From NCBI GenBank assembly GCA_021790935.1, contig JAJYFL010000003.1, positions 169,001 to 233,000 on the forward strand: DNA of 64,000 bases, given 5' to 3'. The translations under genes and the position numbers were made by a program. The DNA is from a bacterium. GTDB lineage: Bacteria; Vulcanimicrobiota; Vulcanimicrobiia; Vulcanimicrobiales; Vulcanimicrobiaceae. The number at the start of each line of letters is the position of its first letter. The first letter of the stretch is position 1. Under the pieces are notes generated by a model, which worked only from the letters and a program-made list of their open reading frames with translations, did not search any database and was not told the DNA's origin. This document shows, one piece after another, positions 9,229 through 17,593 of this stretch.

Positions 9229-10289
9229 GCGATCGTCCTTTGCTTGAGGCGGAAGACGAACGCGATCACCTGAGCGACGGCCGCGTAGAGATTGGGCGGA
9301 ATCGCCCGCCCCAGCTCGACGCTCGAGTACAGCGTACGGGCCAGCGGCGCGTTCTCCATGACGGGGACCCCGTGCTCGGCTGCAATCTCACGGATGCGCT
9401 TGGCCAAGAGATCCGCGCCCTTGGCCGTAACGACGGGAGCCTCCATCTTCTCCTCATCCCACTCGAGCGCGACGGAAAAATGCGTCGGATTGGTAACCAC
9501 GACCGTTGCTTTCGGAACTGCAGCCATCATCCGCCTGCGTGCGAACTCGCGCTGCCTGCGTTTGAAGGCGGCTTTGGCCTCAGGACTGCCTTCGGACTGG
9601 CGCCATTCGTCCTTCACCTCCTGCTTGGTCATCTTCAGGTTCTCTTCGAACTGCCAGCGCTCGTAAGCGTAGTCCAGCAGTGCCACGACGAGCAGCAGCA
9701 AACCGAACTTCCAGGCGATGCCGTAGACGACATCGCTTACGTACTGCACGACTTGCGGCGTCGTCAGATCGGCGACCCGGTAGAACAGCGAGGGGTGGAG
9801 GGCAACGCTGGTGTAGACAATAACAAAGACGGCCGCAAGCTTCAAAATCTGCTTGAGCAGATTGACCGCGACTTGTTTCGAAAACAGCCGCGCGATGCCG
9901 GCAGCTGGATTGATCTTCGAAAAACTCGGAGCCAACGGCTGCAGAGTGAAGCGGAATCCAACCTGCAGCACGTTGGCGCCTATGCCGGCGAGCAGCGCGG
10001 CGCCGAAGAGCAGCGCGAGAACGATGCCGATCCCACCGAAGGCCTGCGCGAAGAGCAGCCACACCGACGCCACCGTAAGATGCGGGCGGCGCGACATATC
10101 GTCGAGCACTGCCCGCATCGTCTCGCCCAGCCCCCCGATCGCACGCTGGGCGCTCGCGTGCAACACAAATACGCCGACGAGAAAGATGGCGGCACCGGCC
10201 AGGTCCGGACTCTTCGCGACCTGGCCACGCTTACGTGCCTCTTCGCGGCGTTTTGGAGTCGCCTTTTCAGTCTGCTCCGGCTTAGGCAC
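9225..10289 (-). CDS. flhB: Flagellar export switch protein FlhB
   Basis: A 354-residue protein: a basic N-terminus (EKATPKRREEARKRGQVAKS), four transmembrane helices between ~30 and ~215, and the cytoplasmic domain with the autocleavage site NPTH (VVVTNPTHFSVALEW). FlhB switches export specificity from rod/hook to filament substrates after interaction with FliK. The C-terminal part has the usual LAKRIREIAAEHGVPVMENAPLARTLY-type sequence. It is followed by flhA with a 4-base overlap. A second, C-terminal-only FlhB-like gene lies at 40833-41129. Upstream lies a divergent region shared with a plus-strand lipoprotein gene. Confidence 0.97.
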   Translation of the reverse strand: MPKPEQTEKATPKRREEARKRGQVAKSPDLAGAAIFLVGVFVLHASAQRAIGGLGETMRAVLDDMSRRPHLTVASVWLLFAQAFGGIGIVLALLFGAALLAGIGANVLQVGFRFTLQPLAPSFSKINPAAGIARLFSKQVAVNLLKQILKLAAVFVIVYTSVALHPSLFYRVADLTTPQVVQYVSDVVYGIAWKFGLLLLVVALLDYAYERWQFEENLKMTKQEVKDEWRQSEGSPEAKAAFKRRQREFARRRMMAAVPKATVVVTNPTHFSVALEWDEEKMEAPVVTAKGADLLAKRIREIAAEHGVPVMENAPLARTLYSSVELGRAIPPNLYAAVAQVIAFVFRLKQRTIA

Positions 10290-10318
10290 CGTGCGCGCTG
10301 CACAGAAGCATTATGACG

Positions 10319-10324
10319 TATAAT
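10319..10324 (+). promoter_or_regulatory. Candidate -10 box (TATAAT) for the lipoprotein gene
   Basis: A perfect TATAAT lies in the 135-base divergent gap between flhB and the lipoprotein gene, about 100 bases before the latter's start. No good TTGACA-like -35 box is seen at 16-18 bases upstream, so the call is weak. Confidence 0.3.
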
Positions 10325-10424
10325 CGGCGCCGGTTCCGAATCCCTGTAACCCGAACGCAGTTTTTGACGGACCGACGGCGAATAGCGCGGGGTTCGCTCA
10401 ACCAATGATTTTCAAGGAGAGTTC

Positions 10425-11450
10425 ATGCGGCGATCCCTCGGCCTGCTGGCCACGTCACTCATCGGCTTGCTCGCCCTAGGCGGCTGCGCAGCTAAGAACA
10501 GCCTCATTACCGCCGCGGTACCGACCAGCCCGCCCGTCGTCCCCAAGGTCTCTGCCGAATGGGCCGTGCCAACGGCGGGCAGCCAGCCGACCGGTATCAC
10601 CAAGGGACCCGACGGGAACCTGTGGTTCACCGAGCTCCAGGGCGACAAGATCGGCACCGTGACGACGACCGGCATCTTCGTGGAGTTCGCCGTTCAAACC
10701 CCGAACGCGCAGCCGCTGGGCATCGCGACGGGACCCAACGGGAACCTTTGGTTCACCGAGAACGCGGCCGACAAGATCGGCGAGATCACGCCCGGCGGCA
10801 CGATCACCGAGTTCGCCCTGCCAACTCCCAATGCCAAGCCCGGGTCCATCACGCTAGGCCCGGATGGTGCCCTCTGGTTCCTCGAGGGCGGTGCCAACCA
10901 GATCGGCCGTATCGATACGAGCGGAAACATCACCGAGTTTGCCTCGGGGCTCACGCCCAACGCGGGCCTAGCCTCGATCGTCGCGGGACCGGACGGAGCC
11001 CTCTGGTTCACCGAATCCGCGGTTTCGCAGATCGGGCGCATCCCGGCTAACGCCACGCCGGCGAGTCCCGGCATCACCGAGTACAAGACGCCCACGGCCA
11101 ACGCGCAGCCCGGCCAGATCGTGCTTGGTCCCGATGGCGCGCTTTGGTTCAACGAACAGAGCGCAGGCAACCTCGGCCGGATCGCGACCAACGGCACCGT
11201 CACCGAAGATGCCCTGCCCGCCGGGGCGAAACCCGTCAGCCTGGTCCTCGGCGCGGACGGGAACTTCTACCTAGACGATGCCGTCAACGATCAGATCGAT
11301 CAAGCGATCGTCACGGGCACCTTCGCCGTCAAGACCTTCGCGGTCCCAACCGCCGCGGCCGGCCTCGGCCCGATGACCCTCGGTCCGGATTCGAAAGTCT
11401 ACTTCACCGAGATCCAAGCCGACAAGATCGGCCAGTTCACGTACTTCTGA
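10425..11450 (+). CDS. Lipoprotein beta-propeller, virginiamycin-B-lyase-like (Vgb/SMP-30 fold)
   Basis: A 341-residue lipoprotein: signal peptide and lipobox LALGGC (Cys about residue 24), then six to seven tandem repeats of about 42 residues built on GPDGNLWFTE...DKIGxI...EFxxPTPNAxP. This is the beta-propeller seen in virginiamycin B lyase (Vgb) and related streptogramin lyases. It is probably a surface-exposed binding or scaffold propeller, not an antibiotic lyase: most Vgb-like repeats in environmental bacteria have no shown lyase activity, and the membrane anchor argues for an extracellular role. AAGGAG lies just before the ATG. It is the only plus-strand gene within the flagellar block, between flhB and fliR. 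Confidence 0.8.
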   Translation: MRRSLGLLATSLIGLLALGGCAAKNSLITAAVPTSPPVVPKVSAEWAVPTAGSQPTGITKGPDGNLWFTELQGDKIGTVTTTGIFVEFAVQTPNAQPLGIATGPNGNLWFTENAADKIGEITPGGTITEFALPTPNAKPGSITLGPDGALWFLEGGANQIGRIDTSGNITEFASGLTPNAGLASIVAGPDGALWFTESAVSQIGRIPANATPASPGITEYKTPTANAQPGQIVLGPDGALWFNEQSAGNLGRIATNGTVTEDALPAGAKPVSLVLGADGNFYLDDAVNDQIDQAIVTGTFAVKTFAVPTAAAGLGPMTLGPDSKVYFTEIQADKIGQFTYF

Positions 11451-11489
11451 TAACGCACGAGCACCAAGCGCAACGTCGCGTCACTCAAG

Positions 11490-11514
11490 CCCTTCGACAG
11501 GCTCAGGATGACAC
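11490..11514 (+). repeat. Dispersed intergenic repeat (CCCTTCGACAGGCTCAGG type)
   Basis: One of at least five copies in the window of a short motif related to CCCTTCGACAAGCTCAGG followed by (G/A)TGACA. All copies are intergenic. Here it lies 40 bases after the lipoprotein gene and 33 bases before the large hairpin element. Confidence 0.75.
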
Positions 11515-11546
11515 GGGGCCAGGAAACGCGGGTTGTGCGACGGTCC

Positions 11547-11696
11547 CGTGCGTGGGTAAGGGGGCCGTTGCACGAGCGGCTGTGACCGACGAGCGAAGCC
11601 AGGATGGCGAGAGCGAGGAGGCACAGCAGTAGGAGCGCAGCCCGGAGGGCGGAGCGACGAACGGCGCTCGTGCAACGGCCCCCTTACCCACGCACG
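11547..11696. repeat. Hairpin repeat element, copy 1 (32-bp perfect arms, 86-nt core)
   Basis: Arms 11547-11578 and 11665-11696 are perfect reverse complements over 32 bases and enclose an 86-base core (11579-11664). The core is nearly identical to that of the copy at 23363-23512, but the outer ~23 bases of the arms are unrelated; only the inner ~9 bases (GCACGAGCG) are shared. Within the core, GCTGTG near the start can pair with CACAGC further in. The element lies between convergent genes (the lipoprotein and fliR), so it could serve as a two-way terminator, but no T-run follows. Open frames across it are low-complexity and not credible. Confidence 0.85.
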
Positions 11697-11745
11697 AGCG
11701 CCGAACCCACGCTCGCCGTCGTCCTTCGACGGGCCCGGAGCCTCG

Positions 11746-12552
11746 TTAGGGCGTCGGGGACGGCGAGGGAGACGGCGGGATCATGCCGCGCATCACGGTG
11801 TCCATCTGGTGCGGGACCTGAGCGAACAATTGCGGCGCGACGTAGCCGAGCAGCGGAATGCCGATGCCGAGCATGATCAGCCCGACGCCGATCTGAAGCG
11901 GGAACCCCACGACGAAAACATTCATCTGCGGTGCGACGCGCGCCATCAAACCGAGCGTGACGTTGACGAGGAAGAGTGCAACCGAGGCGGGCGCGGCTAT
12001 CTTAAAGACCACCACGAACGCCTGAGATACGAAGAGCATCACGTTTCCGGCAACGCTCGGATCGAGGTTGATGTACGGGAGCGGGAGCAGGTGGAACGAG
12101 CCCCCGATGCCCTGCAGTAAGAGCAGGTGCGAGTTCGTCACCAAGAACAGCAGCGTCGCCATCGCAAGCTCGAACTCGCCGACGATCGTCACCTGCTGCT
12201 GAGTTTGCGGATTGATCACGTTGGCAACGGCAAAACCGATCTGCAGGTCCACGATCTCGCCGGCAAACTGCACGCCCATGAAGACGAGAAACGCCACGAA
12301 TCCCACAATCAGCCCGAGGACCACCTGGCTGATGACGGCCGCAGCAAGCGCATACAGCGTTCCGAGCGGCGTTACAACCGGAACGGTATGGTAGATGACG
12401 AACGAGATCAGCAGTGCGAGACCGACCCGCGCAAGTTTCGGGATCTGCGCCGCCGAAAACACTGGAAAGACCGAGAGCATCGTCGCGGTCCGCACCACCA
12501 CCAGCAAGAACGTTTCGAACTGCGCGGCGGTCAGGCCGAAGACGTCGACCAT
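11746..12552 (-). CDS. fliR: Flagellar export gate protein FliR
   Basis: A 268-residue membrane protein with about six hydrophobic helices, beginning MVDVFGLTAAQFETFLLVVV and containing VFSAAQIPKLARVGLALLIS, GFVAFLVFMGVQFAGEIVD and FPLQIGVGLIMLGIGIPLL, all typical of FliR. It forms the export pore with FliP and FliQ. It is the last gene of fliO-fliP-fliQ-fliR, seven bases after fliQ. The C-terminal tail is Pro/Ser-rich. Downstream, toward lower coordinates, lies the hairpin repeat and then the oppositely oriented lipoprotein gene. Confidence 0.96.
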   Translation of the reverse strand: MVDVFGLTAAQFETFLLVVVRTATMLSVFPVFSAAQIPKLARVGLALLISFVIYHTVPVVTPLGTLYALAAAVISQVVLGLIVGFVAFLVFMGVQFAGEIVDLQIGFAVANVINPQTQQQVTIVGEFELAMATLLFLVTNSHLLLLQGIGGSFHLLPLPYINLDPSVAGNVMLFVSQAFVVVFKIAAPASVALFLVNVTLGLMARVAPQMNVFVVGFPLQIGVGLIMLGIGIPLLGYVAPQLFAQVPHQMDTVMRGMIPPSPSPSPTP

Positions 12553-12559
12553 TCCGCCG

Positions 12560-12829
12560 TCACCTGGTAAAGGTGTGTAGGTTCGTAAAGACTCGGGTCG
12601 TAAAATCCGTCAGCAACGCGAGCATGAACGGCCCGAAAAACAACAGCGCCAGCGCCGAGACCAAGATTTTTGGAATGAAGGTGAGCGTCGGTTCCTGAAT
12701 CTGGGTCACCGCTTGAAATATCGAGATGACCAAACCTACGATCATCGAAACGATTAGCACCGGAGCGGTAACCATCAGCGCGACGAAGATCGCGTCCCGG
12801 CCGATTCCGATGGCATCCGCGTAGGTCAT
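12560..12829 (-). CDS. fliQ: Flagellar export gate protein FliQ
   Basis: An 89-residue protein with two transmembrane hairpin helices; the segment SIFQAVTQIQEPTLTFIPKI is the FliQ signature. It forms part of the helical export pore with FliP5 and FliR. The ATG at 12829 overlaps the fliP stop as ATGA and gives the usual length (~89); the longer in-frame start upstream would run far into fliP. No defects. Confidence 0.96.
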   Translation of the reverse strand: MTYADAIGIGRDAIFVALMVTAPVLIVSMIVGLVISIFQAVTQIQEPTLTFIPKILVSALALLFFGPFMLALLTDFTTRVFTNLHTFTR

Positions 12830-13635
12830 CGGTAACTCTGAAAGAGTGCGGCGACCGTCAAGTTCCAACCGTCGACGAGCAGGAAGATCAGGATCTTAAA
12901 GGGCAGCGAAATAATGACCGGCGGTATCATCATCATGCCCATCGAGAGCAAGATGCTCGCGACCACCATGTCGATCACGATAAAGGGAATGTAGATCGCA
13001 AACCCGATCTCGAAGGCCGTCTTGAGTTCGGAGATGACGAACGCCGGTACCAGGATATAGAAAGGGACGTCGGCTCGCGTCTTCGGCTGCGGCTCCTTCG
13101 AAAGACTATAGAAGAGCGCCAGATCCTTCTCCCGCGTCTGCTTGAACATGAATTTCCGTAACGGTTTGGCAGCGCGGTTCAGTGCCTGCGACTGGCTGAT
13201 CTGGTTCTTCATATAAGGCTGCAGCGCGTTGTGATTGATATCGTTGATGACCGGGTTCATGATGAAGAACGTCAGCAGTAGCGCCAGCCCGACGAGCACC
13301 TGATTGGGGGGGACCTGCTGCGTGCCAAGCGCAGTACGCACGAAGGAGAGCACGACGATGACGCGCGTAAACGACGTCAGCAGCACGAGCAGCGTCGGAG
13401 CGAGGGACAGGACCGTCAGCAGGAGCAGGATCTGCAGCGCCGTGGCGACCTGCTGGGGGTTGTGGGCCTGTCCGATGCCGATGTTGATCTGCGGGATCGG
13501 AACCGTTGGAGCCGTTGGCGCGACGGCCGCGGCGGCGATCGCGGGTATGACCCAAAGCGCCAGCACGGCAACCCCACCTGCGGTCAAGAACGTCCGGTGG
13601 CGCCGCCAGATCTGGCGCAGGACCGTGCCCGTCAT
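12826..13635 (-). CDS. fliP: Flagellar export gate protein FliP
   Basis: A 269-residue protein. After an N-terminal hydrophobic signal-like segment comes LLLTVLSLAPTLLVLLTSFT, then RVIVVLSFVRTALGTQQVPPNQVL and the C-terminal FIVIDMVVASILLSMGMMM, all classic FliP. Five copies build the core of the export pore. I chose the ATG at 13635 because it overlaps the fliO stop (ATGA) and gives the normal size; the upstream in-frame ATG at 13719 lies within fliO. It is followed by fliQ with the same 4-base overlap. Confidence 0.96.
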   Translation of the reverse strand: MTGTVLRQIWRRHRTFLTAGGVAVLALWVIPAIAAAAVAPTAPTVPIPQINIGIGQAHNPQQVATALQILLLLTVLSLAPTLLVLLTSFTRVIVVLSFVRTALGTQQVPPNQVLVGLALLLTFFIMNPVINDINHNALQPYMKNQISQSQALNRAAKPLRKFMFKQTREKDLALFYSLSKEPQPKTRADVPFYILVPAFVISELKTAFEIGFAIYIPFIVIDMVVASILLSMGMMMIPPVIISLPFKILIFLLVDGWNLTVAALFQSYR

Positions 13636-13982
13636 CGCTGCGGCTTGCGCAGGTATTTCAAAAAGCCGGTCAACGACTGCGTTTGGCCGGCAAAGAGCTT
13701 TCGCTGTTCCTGCAGCCACGGCTCGACGCTTTCGCGCGGCACCTCGGCTAGCGCCGTCACGTGCCCCGAACCACCGCCGATCAGATAATATCGATCGCCA
13801 ACCTTGACGACGTGTAACGTCGTGTTCTGGGCTACGAAGGTCGACTCTAAGACGCTGACGAGGCGTTTGTCGCTGACGGCGAGCAGTCGCCCACGGCCGA
13901 GCGCCCGCACGAGCGAGTAGAGCCCGAAGAGCATCAGCCCTACGACCAGCAGCGCCAGCAGGTACTGGCCGAGGAAGTTCAC
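13632..13982 (-). CDS. fliO: Flagellar biosynthesis protein FliO
   Basis: A 116-residue protein with a single N-terminal transmembrane helix (about residues 6-26) and a small cytosolic domain containing LLAVSDKRLVSVLESTFVAQNTTLHVVKVGDRYYLIG, as in FliO (PF04347). It assists FliP assembly. FliO is poorly conserved, so the call relies partly on position between fliN and fliP. The stop overlaps the fliP start. Confidence 0.88.
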   Translation of the reverse strand: MNFLGQYLLALLVVGLMLFGLYSLVRALGRGRLLAVSDKRLVSVLESTFVAQNTTLHVVKVGDRYYLIGGGSGHVTALAEVPRESVEPWLQEQRKLFAGQTQSLTGFLKYLRKPQR

Positions 13983-14009
13983 GATTGCACTGCGTCGATC
14001 ACGGCACGC

Positions 14010-14912
14010 CTACTTCGCGACGCTGGGGTTGAGCTCGCTGATCTTCACGGCGTATTTGTCGTCGACGACGACGACCTCGCCGCGCGCAATCAAAATATTG
14101 TTGACGTAGAGGTCGATCGGATCGGTCGAGAGTTTGTCGAGCTCGAAGACGCTCCCGGCTTGCAGCGATACGACGTCCCGCAGCGTGAGTGCGGTCTTGC
14201 CGAGCACGGCGCTGATCTGCAGCGGCACGTCGTGGACGAGATCGAGGTTCGCCGGGCTTGGCTGAACCGACCGCATCGGGACCGACGACATGGCGGCAAA
14301 CGAAACCGGCTGGGCCGCCGCCGGCGCCGGCTGCGGCTGCGACCGGCGGGAAGGCTCGGGCCGGCTCGGCTGGCTCGGCGGCGCTGCCGACGGCGCGGTC
14401 GGGCCCCCCGCGAAGAGCTTCGAACGTGCCACGCCGTCAAAGTCGATCGTCACCGAGGGTGCCGCCGCACTGCCAACCTGGATCATCCCCTCGTACGATT
14501 CAAACGGCGGAGCCGGCAGTGAGGCCGCGTCGCTGCAGCATTCGGCCCGTATCCCCTCCGTCGGTGCGCCCACGGCCGTCGCCAGGCGCTCGGCCATGGC
14601 GGCGGTGATCTGTGAAACCGTCTCCGAAACGATAGAGAGCTGCACCGCGCCAACGTCCCCGGCCCCCTCGGCCCCACCGAGCATGAGGCCGACGACACGC
14701 TCCATATCGGCAATCGCGTAGCGAACGACGACCCCGATGCCGAGCGACGGGATCTCCGCGCGCGTCACGAGCTCGTCCCCATCGGTCCGGATCGATCCGT
14801 CACGAACGTGCCGGCTAGCCGCCGAGGCATCGACAGGCTGATCGACGAGGCGACCGAGCACCGTCGCGGCGGCGGCCAGCATCGTATCGGCTAGTTGCTG
14901 CATCTCCGGCAT
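14010..14912 (-). CDS. fliN: Flagellar motor switch protein FliN/FliY type
   Basis: A 300-residue switch protein. The C-terminal ~80 residues are a SpoA/FliN domain (DVPLQISAVLGKTALTLRDVVSLQAGSVFELDK...GEVVVVDDKYAVKISEL). The N-terminal ~160 residues resemble the CheC-like part of FliY, but the helix reads SIVSETVSQITAAMAERL: the second active-site position is Ser, not Asn, so phosphatase activity looks lost. A Pro/Ala/Gln linker (~170-215) joins the parts. It lies six bases after fliM. It forms the lower C ring and binds FliH for export docking. FliY-like architecture without the catalytic motif is the notable point. Confidence 0.92.
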   Translation of the reverse strand: MPEMQQLADTMLAAAATVLGRLVDQPVDASAASRHVRDGSIRTDGDELVTRAEIPSLGIGVVVRYAIADMERVVGLMLGGAEGAGDVGAVQLSIVSETVSQITAAMAERLATAVGAPTEGIRAECCSDAASLPAPPFESYEGMIQVGSAAAPSVTIDFDGVARSKLFAGGPTAPSAAPPSQPSRPEPSRRSQPQPAPAAAQPVSFAAMSSVPMRSVQPSPANLDLVHDVPLQISAVLGKTALTLRDVVSLQAGSVFELDKLSTDPIDLYVNNILIARGEVVVVDDKYAVKISELNPSVAK

Positions 14913-14918
14913 AACGGG

Positions 14919-15914
14919 CTATTCGTCCTCGCCTGCGATGGCCCCGGCAACCTGGACCGCTAAGCGGCCCTTATTCACGCCCGGAAAGACCCGAAACTTG
15001 CGCATCTCGTTTACCTTGGCGATCAGCGGCCGATCTGTGGGCTTGTCGAAAAGGATCAAGTCTCCCGGCGCGAGCGCGACCAAATCCCGCAACGATACCG
15101 TCGTGCGCCCGAGTTCGACCTCGACGTGCACGCTCGCGCGCTCGACGTTGCGCGCCAACTGCTGGATATCTTCTTCCGTCAAGCCGCGCCCCGCAAGAAC
15201 GCTCGGCGACCATTGGAAATCCGCCAATTGCGTTCCGATGGACTGGAGCACGAGGTACGGCAAACAGAAGTTCATCACGCCGGCCATATCGCCGACCTTT
15301 AGTTCCAGCGATACGTACGCAACGATTTGATCCAGCGGAATAATGCGCGGAATGAACTGCGGATTCGAATCGAGCGCCTCGATCTTCAGCGAAAGCGTCA
15401 GCAGGTAGTTCCACGATTCGCGATAACTGTTGAGCATCCGAGCCATGAATCGCTGCATGAGCGTCCGTTCGATATCGGTCAAATCGCGCAAGCGTTGCGG
15501 AAACCAGCCGGGTCCCCCGAGCAGCCGGTCGATGATCGAGAACACCAGGTTTAAATCGACTTGCACCATTCCGCTTCCCGGCAGCGGATCCATCGAAAAG
15601 ATCGAGAGAATCGACGGGATGCCGATCGACGCGATGAAATCTCCGTAGCTGATCTGCTCGATCGAGACGATCGTCGCTTCGACGCGCGTACGAAGGTAGA
15701 CCGATAACGAGTTGTTGAGCAAGCGCGTGAAATTCTCATGCAGCGTCCGCAGCGTCTGCAGCTGGTTGTTGGAAAACTTGTCCAAACGCTTGTTAAAGCG
15801 GAAGTCGAACGATTTGACGCGCCGCCCCTCAACCAGACTCGTGGGTTCCTTGGGCGGCTCCTGCGAAAGCTGGTTGATGAGTGCGTCGATCTCTTCTTGC
15901 GATAGGCTCGACAT
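14919..15914 (-). CDS. fliM: Flagellar motor switch protein FliM
   Basis: A 331-residue protein. The N-terminal CheY-P binding peptide LSQEEIDALI is intact, followed by the middle domain (KSFDFRFNKRLDKFSNNQL, the GGPG-containing IIDRLLGGPGWFPQ) and a C-terminal SpoA domain (VELGRTTVSLRDLVALAPGDLILFDK). It forms the C ring, linking FliG to FliN. Full length, in the order motA-motB-fliM-fliN. Confidence 0.97.
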   Translation of the reverse strand: MSSLSQEEIDALINQLSQEPPKEPTSLVEGRRVKSFDFRFNKRLDKFSNNQLQTLRTLHENFTRLLNNSLSVYLRTRVEATIVSIEQISYGDFIASIGIPSILSIFSMDPLPGSGMVQVDLNLVFSIIDRLLGGPGWFPQRLRDLTDIERTLMQRFMARMLNSYRESWNYLLTLSLKIEALDSNPQFIPRIIPLDQIVAYVSLELKVGDMAGVMNFCLPYLVLQSIGTQLADFQWSPSVLAGRGLTEEDIQQLARNVERASVHVEVELGRTTVSLRDLVALAPGDLILFDKPTDRPLIAKVNEMRKFRVFPGVNKGRLAVQVAGAIAGEDE

Positions 15915-15923
15915 ACGCTGCGA

Positions 15924-16688
15924 CTACCCTTTCTCGGCGCGAGAGAGGCTGGCATTCAAGAGCACGATATCGACCCGGCGGTTTTCCTGGCGATGCGCCG
16001 CCGTATCGTTGGGAACCCGCGGGCGGTACTGCCCGTAACCGGCAGCCGAGACCCGGGTCGGGAGCATCCCGTCGCGCTCGACGAGGTAGCGAACGACGTT
16101 TACCGCGCGCGCGGTCGAAAGCTCCCAGTTCGATGGATATCTCTGCGTATGTATCGGAACGTCGTCGGTGTTTCCTTCGACGCGAATTAAGTTGTCGTCT
16201 TGTTTGAGGAACTGATAGACCCGGTTGAGGATGACTCTGGTCTCCGGTCGCAGCCGGGCACTCCCGCTGTTGTAATACGCTTTGTCCGAGAGCAGCGAAA
16301 TCACCAGCCCCCGATGGTCCATGCGCAGCTGCACTTGGCTCTGCAACCGGTTGCGCTCGACGTAGCGGCGTAAGTGCTTCAAGATCGTCGGGATGGACGC
16401 ATTCGCCTGGAAAGGCCGATGTGCGTTCGTGCCGCCGTTAGGCGGCTGGTTTACCGACCACACGTTATCGAATCCGCCGGATATCGAGGTGGCAAAGCGT
16501 TGAAACTTGACGCGGCTGATCGTCGACATAGCGAAAAGGATGATGAACAGCGCCAGCATCAGCGTGATCATGTCGGCATAGGTTAGCAGCCAGCGCATCA
16601 TGCCGGCGGTCTCGACTTTGCGCTCCTCGGCTTTCTTGCGGAACCTGCTCTCCGCCGCCCGCGCGGCCGCCTTGATCGGCTGCCCCAC
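15924..16688 (-). CDS. motB: Flagellar stator protein MotB
   Basis: A 254-residue protein: a basic cytoplasmic N-terminus, one transmembrane helix (WLLTYADMITLMLALFIILFA minus ends) with the proton-accepting Asp at residue ~39 in TYADMIT, a periplasmic plug/linker, and a C-terminal OmpA-type peptidoglycan-binding domain (GNTDDVPIHTQRYPSNWELS and ...RRVDIVLL). It anchors the MotA ring to the wall and carries ions. Whether protons or sodium ions drive it cannot be told from sequence alone. It follows motA by 25 bases. Confidence 0.96.
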   Translation of the reverse strand: MGQPIKAAARAAESRFRKKAEERKVETAGMMRWLLTYADMITLMLALFIILFAMSTISRVKFQRFATSISGGFDNVWSVNQPPNGGTNAHRPFQANASIPTILKHLRRYVERNRLQSQVQLRMDHRGLVISLLSDKAYYNSGSARLRPETRVILNRVYQFLKQDDNLIRVEGNTDDVPIHTQRYPSNWELSTARAVNVVRYLVERDGMLPTRVSAAGYGQYRPRVPNDTAAHRQENRRVDIVLLNASLSRAEKG

Positions 16689-16713
16689 TTAGAGTATCTC
16701 CTGCATCGGAATC

Positions 16714-17544
16714 TTACGTCGAATAACTCGGCTCGGGGACGATCCCGCCCTCCTCGACTTCTTCCTCGCGTTCGGCGGGGTCGATGAAGGCCTGCAGCCG
16801 CTCTTCCAACAGACGCGGGTTGTCGCCCGCTTGGATCGAAAGAATGCCCTCGATCATGATCTCGCGCAGCAGCAGCAACTGGCCGTAGCGCTCCTTGATT
16901 TTGTTGGCAATGGGCAACCACAACAGATTTGCGAACAGGATGCCGAAGAACGTCGCGACGAACGCCTGCGCCGTGGCTACACCGATCGATCCGGCGAGGT
17001 TGGTGCTCGTGCCCATGGTGGCGAGGCCGCGCAGCATGCCGATCAGACCGAGAACCGTGCCGATGATACCGAGGGTCGGTGAGTAGCCGCCGAGGTTGGT
17101 GAAGACCGCTTCGGCTTTGGTGCCGCGCTCCTGAACGTGGCTCACTTCCGTCTCAAGAACTTTCCGGATCACCTCCGTGTCCCGGCCGTCGATCACGAGC
17201 TGGATGCCCTTGCGCATGAAGTCGTCGTCGAGATCCGCTGCCTCGTTTTCGAGCGCGAGCAGACCCTCGCGGCGCGCCTTCTCGGCGAACGAAACCAACG
17301 TGGCGATGACGTCGGCTTCGTTGTAGACGGGCTCGACGAACGCCGTCCTGAAGCCGCCGAAGAAGCCCTGGACGAACGTTTTGAGCGGGAAGGAGGTCAG
17401 CGTCGCGCCAACCGTTCCGCCAAGGATGAGCAAGAGTGCTTCCCAGCGGCCGAAAATTACGTGGGGGTCGCTGCCACCCACCCAGCCGGCCAAGAAGATG
17501 GCGCCAAAAGCGATAACGAGGCCGAAGATAGTGGCAAAATCCAA
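16714..17544 (-). CDS. motA: Flagellar stator protein MotA
   Basis: A 276-residue protein with four transmembrane helices (two near residues 4-50, two at ~150-215). The family region GGYSPTLGIIGTVLGLIGMLRGL and AFVATFFGILFANLLWLPIA are clear, and the cytoplasmic loop between helices 2 and 3 is charged, as needed for contact with FliG. The C-terminal tail is very acidic (EREEEVEEGG). A strong sigma-28-type promoter sits just upstream (17594-17620), so motA may start its own transcript into motB-fliM-fliN. Confidence 0.96.
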   Translation of the reverse strand: MDFATIFGLVIAFGAIFLAGWVGGSDPHVIFGRWEALLLILGGTVGATLTSFPLKTFVQGFFGGFRTAFVEPVYNEADVIATLVSFAEKARREGLLALENEAADLDDDFMRKGIQLVIDGRDTEVIRKVLETEVSHVQERGTKAEAVFTNLGGYSPTLGIIGTVLGLIGMLRGLATMGTSTNLAGSIGVATAQAFVATFFGILFANLLWLPIANKIKERYGQLLLLREIMIEGILSIQAGDNPRLLEERLQAFIDPAEREEEVEEGGIVPEPSYST

Positions 17545-17593
17545 AACTCTCTACTCCACGGCTTCAGACGGCCGGTAGCGCACTCTCTTTCCT

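Noticed and set aside
10425-11450. Virginiamycin B lyase (antibiotic resistance) call
   Set aside because: The protein shares the repeat fold but is a lipoprotein with a different context; I could not verify the catalytic residues, so resistance is not claimed.
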